10,973 nt of DNA from Thermomicrobiales bacterium (lineage in GTDB: Bacteria; Chloroflexota; Chloroflexia; Thermomicrobiales; UBA6265), in NCBI GenBank assembly GCA_030447145.1, contig JAUJLY010000055.1, forward strand, positions 1-10,973, given 5' to 3'. The position numbers and the translations under genes are program-made. Under the pieces are notes generated by a model. That model searched no databases. It had not been told where the DNA came from and saw only the letters and a program-made list of their open reading frames with translations. How positions within the stretch are numbered: position 1 is the first letter of the stretch; each line of letters opens with the position of its first letter. Shown piece after piece: positions 6,573-10,973 of the stretch.

Positions 6573-6744
6573 GGAACGTTCCGGGTAGTGGAAAAGCGAG
6601 CGCCGCCCTTCGGGTCGTCATTGTGCCGGCCGACAAAATCGGTGTAGCTCCTTCTCCAGCATGATTGTATGGCGAACAAGGGACTGCAGTCGCGCCTGGC
6701 CCCACGAGGAATGCAACGCGTTGCGGCCGATGCCTCTGTAGTCG
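6573..6744. other. 172-bp gap between the DsbA-like gene and mutY
   Basis: No gene or RNA is recognised here. It holds two perfect palindromes: GCAACGCGTTGC (6713-6724), 21 bp past the DsbA-like stop, and GGAACGTTCC (6573-6582), touching the mutY start codon. On the - strand TACAAT (6664-6669) could be a -10 element for mutY, but no convincing -35 sits at the right distance. The gap size suggests mutY has its own promoter. Confidence 0.4.
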
Positions 6745-7380
6745 TTACGCTCGCTGGGGGCCGTCCGGGCGCTTGATTTCAATCACTGCTGGGCGGTCCC
6801 GAACCGTGTCAACGAAGTCATACCAGAACTCCACCGGGTCAGCGGGAAGATCGCGGAAGTTGAGCTTGAGATAGGCGCCCTGGCCGTTCTCGAACACGAT
6901 CGTCGGGGTGCCAAAGACACCGAGTTTCTGGCGGCCCTTCGTGTAGTCTTCACGGATGATCTTGAAAACCTCATCGGATTTCAGGTCCTCCCGGAACCGG
7001 TCCAGGTCGAGTCCGGCTTTCTCCGCACTCTGCTCAAGGACACGTTGTCCGGCGAGGTTCCGGCCGTCTTCATGTCGCCTGAGGAAGAGCTGGGCGTGGA
7101 ACCGCCGGAATGCATCGTCACCCTGCATTTTCGCGGCGTGTGCTCCCTGGAAGGAGCGGAGCGTGCTGCTTGTGCCATCGTTCGCCAGCTCCCAGACCTT
7201 GAAGTCTACATCCGGTGCGTTCACCTGTTGCAGTGGGAAAGCCCGCCAGGTGATGTGGAGCCGGTCACCCAGCACATCCTGCACCTGGTATAGCCAGCTC
7301 TGAGTTGCCCATGCATAGGGGCAGGCGTAGTCGGTATAGACATCGATGTTGTACGTATCGTTTTGACGGTCGTGAGCCAC
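6745..7380 (-). CDS. DsbA-fold (FrnE/HCCA isomerase-like) protein with a single active-site Cys
   Basis: Member of the DsbA-like thioredoxin-fold family that includes FrnE and 2-hydroxychromene-2-carboxylate isomerase; substrate unknown. In a 211-residue reading, beta-1 and the active site are VYTDYACPYAW with C20 in a CPYA motif, so the second Cys of CxxC is absent. A helical insert spans about 60-150, and the cis-proline loop is FGTPTIVF (156-163, P159). No signal peptide is seen, so it acts in the cytoplasm. The open frame extends to a TTG at 7410 that overlaps the coaE stop (TTGA) but lacks a Shine-Dalgarno. GTG 7380 has GAAGGG (7390-7395), 9 nt upstream, and fits the family N-terminus, so I chose it. 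The gene follows coaE by 26 bp and is likely co-transcribed with it. A thiol transfer, reductase or glutathione-type isomerase role is possible; classic dithiol oxidase activity is unlikely. Confidence 0.85.
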   Translation of the reverse strand: MAHDRQNDTYNIDVYTDYACPYAWATQSWLYQVQDVLGDRLHITWRAFPLQQVNAPDVDFKVWELANDGTSSTLRSFQGAHAAKMQGDDAFRRFHAQLFLRRHEDGRNLAGQRVLEQSAEKAGLDLDRFREDLKSDEVFKIIREDYTKGRQKLGVFGTPTIVFENGQGAYLKLNFRDLPADPVEFWYDFVDTVRDRPAVIEIKRPDGPQRA

Positions 7381-7406
7381 GAATGGGAACCCTTCATGTA
7401 TGAAAG

Positions 7407-8012
7407 TCAATTGCTTTTGGAAAGCATATACCAGGCCGCCTCAACCGTCGCGCCAAGCGTTTCCAGCGATCCAGAGTTTTCGATGATGCGGTCGGCACGG
7501 TCGATCTTTGGCTTTAGCGGAGGCTGAGCGGCGACGCGTTGCCGGGCCTCTTCCTCAGTCAATTCGTTTCGCCGCATCAAACGAGCGACCTGCACGTCTT
7601 TGGGTGCAGTTACCAGCCAGACCTCGTCGCAGACATCGGCATGTCCGCTTTCGATAAGCTTTATCGCATCGATAACGATGACGCCAGAGGAAATAGCCGC
7701 GATCCGCCGGTCGCTTTCTGCAATGACGGCGGGATGCGTTATGCGATCGAGTTCGGTCAGCTTCACGGGCTCGGAGAAGACAATGGCGCCAAGCGCCGTA
7801 CGATCAAGTGAGCCATCCTCGGCAATGATCCCATCGCCGAACGTCTCCGCGAGCCTGGCGAGCAGGGGCTGACCAGGCTGGACCAGATCGTGATAGACGA
7901 GGTCCGAGTCGATGTGGTGAGCACCGAACTCCTTGAGTATGCTCACCACGGTGCTTTTGCCAGACGCAATGTTACCTGTCACCCCAAGGACGATTCGCTG
8001 CTGATCAATCAT
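7407..8012 (-). CDS. coaE: Dephospho-CoA kinase
   Basis: Phosphorylates the 3'-hydroxyl of dephospho-CoA with ATP, the last step of coenzyme A synthesis. The 201 residues show the P-loop GNIASGKST (13-21), the DSDLVYHDL segment (35-43) that contacts substrate, the LxxITHPAV motif (H93-P94), the lid region ARLMRRNELTEEEARQRV (143-160) and the C-terminal DRADRIIENSGSLE (171-184), all as in this family, and near-usual length. The open frame runs upstream to 8231, but that extension is low-complexity and lies antisense-like within the ABC-F coding sequence in another frame. ATG 8012 gives the expected N-terminus. Its start overlaps the ABC-F stop by 8 bp, with AGGAG (8026-8030) 13 nt upstream inside the ABC-F gene, so translation is probably coupled. 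Confidence 0.94.
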   Translation of the reverse strand: MIDQQRIVLGVTGNIASGKSTVVSILKEFGAHHIDSDLVYHDLVQPGQPLLARLAETFGDGIIAEDGSLDRTALGAIVFSEPVKLTELDRITHPAVIAESDRRIAAISSGVIVIDAIKLIESGHADVCDEVWLVTAPKDVQVARLMRRNELTEEEARQRVAAQPPLKPKIDRADRIIENSGSLETLGATVEAAWYMLSKSN

Positions 8013-9963
8013 TGGCGACGGCCAGCTCCTGGGCATGATGGGAGATCGACTCCCATTCCGCGTAGGCGCCATCGAGCTCGGTCTGCACCTTCTCGAATTC
8101 CTCGCCCAGCTTCGAGATTGCGGCAACGTCCTGGTCGATCGTGGCAATGCTGAGCCCGTCGTTGAGCTCATTAAGCCGCCCTTCGAGCTGCGAGATTGAG
8201 CGTTCCACCTTGGCGAGGCGCTTCTGGACATCGCTTTCCGAGCGTCGTCGAGGCTTGCCCCTGGACGCGGTCATCTCATCGACGGGATCGGGCAACTTCT
8301 GCGGTTTCGTCTCCTGCTTTGCTTCGGCGGCTGCCTGCTGTGCGCGTCGTCCAAGATGGCGCTGGTAGTCCGTGTAGTTGCCGAGTGAGAACGTTATGCC
8401 GCCATCCTCCACGATCCAGAGCTTGGTCGCGATCCGGTCCATGAAGTAGCGGTCGTGGGAGACGAAGAGGATCGTGCCGTCGAAGTCATTCAGCATCTGC
8501 TCCAGCGTCTCCCGGGCCTGGATATCCAGGTGGTTCGTCGGCTCGTCAAGGATCAGGAAGTTGGCCTGCTCCAGCAGCAGGATCGCCAGCGCCAGTCGTG
8601 ACCGCTCGCCGCCGGAGAGATCCGAGATGTGCTTGTAGACATCGTCGCCGCTGAAGAGAAACCGCCCGAGCCATGTGCGAGCGTACTCCTCGCTCATCGA
8701 CTGCGTATTGAGAATCAGTGAGAGTGGGGTGCCATTACCCTTGCCGCGAAGTTGCTCATGCGATTGCGCGTAGTAGCCCGGCTTTACATTCGTTCCCAGG
8801 TTGTAGTCGCCCTTCAACACCGGAAGCGCGCCAACGAGGGTCTTGATGAGTGTCGTCTTGCCGGCGCCATTGGGCCCTAGCAAGCCGATCCGGTCACCTC
8901 GTTCGATCGTAAGCTCCGGCGTCCTGATGAGGACCGCTGGGCCGTTGGGATCCCGGTAACCGATTTCCAGCCTGGAGGAGGTGAGGACATTGCGGCCCGA
9001 GCGCAGGTTCGTCCCCAATCGCAGGTGCATATGGTCATGCTCCTGCGGCCGGTCAATGCGCTCCAGCCGGTCGAGTTTCTTCTGGCGGCCACGGGCCTCG
9101 CGATAGCGCTGGCCTGCACCGTACTTGCGGATAAACTCTTCCTGCCGCGCGATGAACTCTTGCTGCTCCTGGTATTCCTTGAAACGTCGTGCCTCGCGCT
9201 CGGCGCGCATCGGCAGATATTTCGCGTAGGGTGCCGGATAGTCCTCCAGGCGCCCAAACGAGAGATCGAGTGTGCGGGTCGTGACGCGGTCGAGGAAATA
9301 GCGATCATGCGAAACGATCAGGCAGGCACCGGTCCAGCGCCTGAGGAAATCCTCAAGCCACTCCAGCATCTCCAGATCGAGGTGGTTTGTCGGCTCGTCG
9401 AGCAGGAGCAGGTCAGGGTCGGCGAGGAGCGCCTTGGCAAGCGCAACGCGGGTCTTCTGGCCCCCGCTCAGGCGCGCGACAGGGTCATCGAACTGGTCCT
9501 GAGAGAATCCCAGGCCCTGCAGCACCTCGTCCGTACGGTGCTCGACGTCATAACCCCCAGCGGCCTCGAAGCGCACACCGATGCGGTCATATTCCTCCAT
9601 CAGCTTGTCGAGATCCGCGTCAGCGTCCGCCATCCGGCGCTCGATCTCGCGCATCCGCTCTTGCATCTCCAGCACAGGGGCGAACGCCAGCCGGGCTTCC
9701 TCCCGGAGGGTGTTGTCGCTTGTGAATCGTGCCTCCTGCGGGAGGTAGGTGACACGCAATCCCGCCGCGCTCACGACTTCGCCGGAGTTGGGATACTCAA
9801 TCCCCGCGATGATGCGGAGGACCGTCGACTTGCCGGCGCCGTTAACGCCCACCAGTGCGACGTGCTCCCGTTCCTGGATCTGGAATGAGACGTTCGCGAA
9901 GATCTCGTCGGTGATATAGGTCTTGGATAGACTGGAAACAGTAAGAATGCTCAGCGGTGGCAT
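8005..9963 (-). CDS. ABC-F family ATPase (Uup/YdiF-like)
   Basis: ABC-F proteins have two ATPase domains and no membrane part; most act on the ribosomal E site, and some give resistance to ribosome-targeting antibiotics. The 652 residues show, in order: Walker A GVNGAGKST (39-47), signature LSGGQ (165-169), Walker B with DEPTNHLD (catalytic E190), the charged helical linker about 243-320 that would reach the peptidyl-transferase centre, second Walker A GPNGAGKTT (363-371), second signature LSGGE (449-453), and second DEPTNHLD (E474). A C-terminal region 535-652 follows: an Ala/Lys/Pro linker, a basic KPRRR patch and a coiled coil at about 578-640, as in Uup and YdiF. ATG 9963 is preceded by AAAGG with 5-nt spacing. 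coaE overlaps its 3' end. It is unclear whether this is housekeeping or resistance; the long coiled-coil tail favours a Uup/YdiF-like housekeeping role. Confidence 0.93.
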   Translation of the reverse strand: MPPLSILTVSSLSKTYITDEIFANVSFQIQEREHVALVGVNGAGKSTVLRIIAGIEYPNSGEVVSAAGLRVTYLPQEARFTSDNTLREEARLAFAPVLEMQERMREIERRMADADADLDKLMEEYDRIGVRFEAAGGYDVEHRTDEVLQGLGFSQDQFDDPVARLSGGQKTRVALAKALLADPDLLLLDEPTNHLDLEMLEWLEDFLRRWTGACLIVSHDRYFLDRVTTRTLDLSFGRLEDYPAPYAKYLPMRAEREARRFKEYQEQQEFIARQEEFIRKYGAGQRYREARGRQKKLDRLERIDRPQEHDHMHLRLGTNLRSGRNVLTSSRLEIGYRDPNGPAVLIRTPELTIERGDRIGLLGPNGAGKTTLIKTLVGALPVLKGDYNLGTNVKPGYYAQSHEQLRGKGNGTPLSLILNTQSMSEEYARTWLGRFLFSGDDVYKHISDLSGGERSRLALAILLLEQANFLILDEPTNHLDIQARETLEQMLNDFDGTILFVSHDRYFMDRIATKLWIVEDGGITFSLGNYTDYQRHLGRRAQQAAAEAKQETKPQKLPDPVDEMTASRGKPRRRSESDVQKRLAKVERSISQLEGRLNELNDGLSIATIDQDVAAISKLGEEFEKVQTELDGAYAEWESISHHAQELAVAND

Positions 9964-10156
9964 AATGGCCTTTCAGATGTCGGGATGATGCGGGCACGAC
10001 AACACGGAACGACTGCTCGCCGGAGGCGATCAGCGCTTCGGATTTGATATGGAGGTTGTCACTGTGTCCGTTGTGTCACGACGATCGTTCCATGAGCATG
10101 TGGGGGGTGGGGCACCGTCCGAACTGTTGCTGTTGCCAACCTCAAGTATACCAGTC
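9964..10156. other. 193-bp gap between rarD and the ABC-F gene (ABC-F leader)
   Basis: No gene is recognised. A hairpin lies at 10013-10033: CTG + TCGCC pairs with GGCGA + CAG around GGA with one mismatch. TGTCAC recurs at 10057-10062 and 10074-10079, 17 bp apart, with a related TGTGTCC between them. A G-tract (10101-10112) makes the - strand transcript C-rich just past rarD, which could favour Rho-dependent ending. No clear sigma-70 promoter or T-run terminator is seen on the - strand. Confidence 0.4.
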
Positions 10157-10973
10157 TCAGGCCGTGTTCCCGGCAGTCTGAATCGATAATCGACGGCGGG
10201 AGCGGCTGGTCCGGATCGTATCAGCGGTGAGCACAACGAGCGCAAGCCAGACTAGCCCGAAGCCAATCCAGCGACTGAGAGGGACGATCTCGCCGAGAAG
10301 GGAAACCCCGCAGATAAACTGCAATACTGGCGCAAAGAACTGCAACAGTCCCATCGTTGCCAGTGGCACGCGACGCGCGGCCGCTGCAAAGAGGATCAGC
10401 GGCACGGCGGTCACGATACCGGTGGACAGGAGCATCAGCGTATGCCCAAAACCCTCTGAGGTAATGGTGCCATTGCCGGATCGCTCGATCCAGACAATTC
10501 CCGCCAGGGCAAATGGCACGAGCACGACAGTCTCAACGGTCATGCTTGGGAGCGCGCCGATGTTGGCGCCGACGCGATTCTTGATGAACCCGTAGGTGGC
10601 AAAGGAGCAGGCCAGGGTGAGCGCGATCCAGGGCAGGCGCCCATAGTTGAACGAGATGACCAGGACCGCAATTGTGCCGAGCCCGACCGCCCACCACTGC
10701 AGTCGCCGGAGCCGCTCATGCAGGATGAAGACTCCCATGAGCACAAGGATCAGCGGGTTAATGAAGTATCCGAGTGAGCTTTCTACCACATTGCCGCTGG
10801 TCACAGCGTAAATGTAGACGCCCCAGTTGATCGCGAGGAGGAAGGCTGCCAGCGTCAGCAGCAACAGCCGACGTGGATGTCGGAGAATAATGGGCACCCA
10901 GGAGGCGTCCCGATTCAGGGTGACAAGGAACAAACAAAAGATCAGGCACCAGACGATCCGGTGGGCGAGAATC
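10157..10973 (-). CDS. rarD: RarD/EamA family transporter, N-terminus beyond window edge
   Basis: EamA/DMT-superfamily inner-membrane protein of the RarD group; substrate not established (named after an E. coli chloramphenicol-sensitivity gene). The frame is open to the window edge. The first residues, ILAHRIVWCLIFCLFLV, match the RarD segment that follows the first helix, so roughly the first 30 residues are missing and the TTG at 10933 is internal. At least eight membrane segments are visible, including LLLLTLAAFLLAINWGVYIY, SSLGYFINPLILVLMGVFIL, LPWIALTLACSFATYGFI and WIGFGLVWLALVVLTADTI. The signature ILAHRIVW, NWGVYIYAV-SG-VVESSLGYFINPL and LPWIALTLA are RarD-specific within EamA. A basic tail (RTSRSRRR) ends in the cytoplasm. 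TGA 10157-10159 is followed by a 193-bp gap, so the ABC-F gene may have its own promoter. Confidence 0.9.
   Translation of the reverse strand, partial: ILAHRIVWCLIFCLFLVTLNRDASWVPIILRHPRRLLLLTLAAFLLAINWGVYIYAVTSGNVVESSLGYFINPLILVLMGVFILHERLRRLQWWAVGLGTIAVLVISFNYGRLPWIALTLACSFATYGFIKNRVGANIGALPSMTVETVVLVPFALAGIVWIERSGNGTITSEGFGHTLMLLSTGIVTAVPLILFAAAARRVPLATMGLLQFFAPVLQFICGVSLLGEIVPLSRWIGFGLVWLALVVLTADTIRTSRSRRRLSIQTAGNTA

Noticed and set aside
6573..6582. GGAACGTTCC as a LexA/SOS box before mutY
   Set aside because: Gram-positive-type boxes need GAAC and GTTC separated by 4 bp. Here they are adjacent, and the palindrome abuts the start codon.
6123..6647. A 174-codon open frame on the + strand
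   Set aside because: Antisense to mutY across its catalytic region, with no recognisable domain and no ribosome binding site.
8013..8231. N-terminal extension of coaE by 73 codons
   Set aside because: It reads as Ser/Arg/Pro low-complexity sequence inside the ABC-F coding region in another frame, whereas ATG 8012 gives the normal CoaE N-terminus.
9025..9888. A 287-codon open frame on the + strand
   Set aside because: It lies wholly antisense to the ABC-F gene, whose motifs are intact. The translation shows no family character; high GC readily leaves such frames open.
10076..10099. Seven-codon leader peptide MLMERSS on the - strand before the ABC-F gene
   Set aside because: The sequence before its ATG is C-rich without any Shine-Dalgarno, and no pairing with the downstream hairpin is evident.
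10101..10112. G-tract as a G-quadruplex
   Set aside because: Only two G-runs (6 and 4) are present, so a three-layer four-run quadruplex cannot form.

Overview
The window looks like chromosomal DNA from a high-GC bacterium. My best guess is Chloroflexota, close to Thermomicrobia (Sphaerobacter-like), or a deep relative of Actinobacteria. The basis is the single-chain alpha2-type glycyl-tRNA synthetase, the DUF3105 + DUF305 membrane-protein pair, a short MutY without a recognisable NUDIX end, and GTG starts. This placement is inference from protein character; there is no rRNA in the window. I see no insertion sequence, prophage, CRISPR array, tRNA or rRNA.

Layout: two gene blocks point at each other and meet near 4970. 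The left block (+ strand) holds the C-terminal part of alanine dehydrogenase (cut by the window edge), a strong intrinsic terminator (738-774), a XerC/XerD-type tyrosine recombinase, glycyl-tRNA synthetase preceded by a 9-bp hairpin, then a two-gene unit of single-pass membrane proteins (DUF3105 and DUF305). The right block (- strand), read from the right edge, holds a RarD/EamA transporter (its N-terminus lies outside the window), a 193-bp gap, an ABC-F ATPase overlapping dephospho-CoA kinase (CoaE), a DsbA-fold protein with one active-site cysteine, a 172-bp gap, MutY, and a PaiB-type FMN-binding protein whose start is coupled to the MutY stop. The PaiB-type and DUF305 genes overlap tail to tail by 38 bp.

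How the genes work together: most are housekeeping or maintenance genes (translation: glyS, ABC-F; coenzyme A: coaE; oxidised-base repair: mutY; chromosome dimer resolution or integration: xer; amino-acid catabolism: ald). ABC-F/CoaE/DsbA-like and MutY/PaiB-like look like two co-transcribed groups. The DUF3105/DUF305 pair is the best candidate for an under-described system. Both proteins place conserved His/Met/Cys-bearing domains outside the membrane, and a DUF305 protein (CopM of Synechocystis) is a known copper binder, so a cell-surface metal-handling role is plausible but unproven.

Several gene starts differ from the longest open frame, and the reasons are given entry by entry: glyS at 1829, the PaiB-like gene at 5619, the DsbA-like gene at 7380, coaE at 8012. 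No gene-free stretch exceeds 300 bp.
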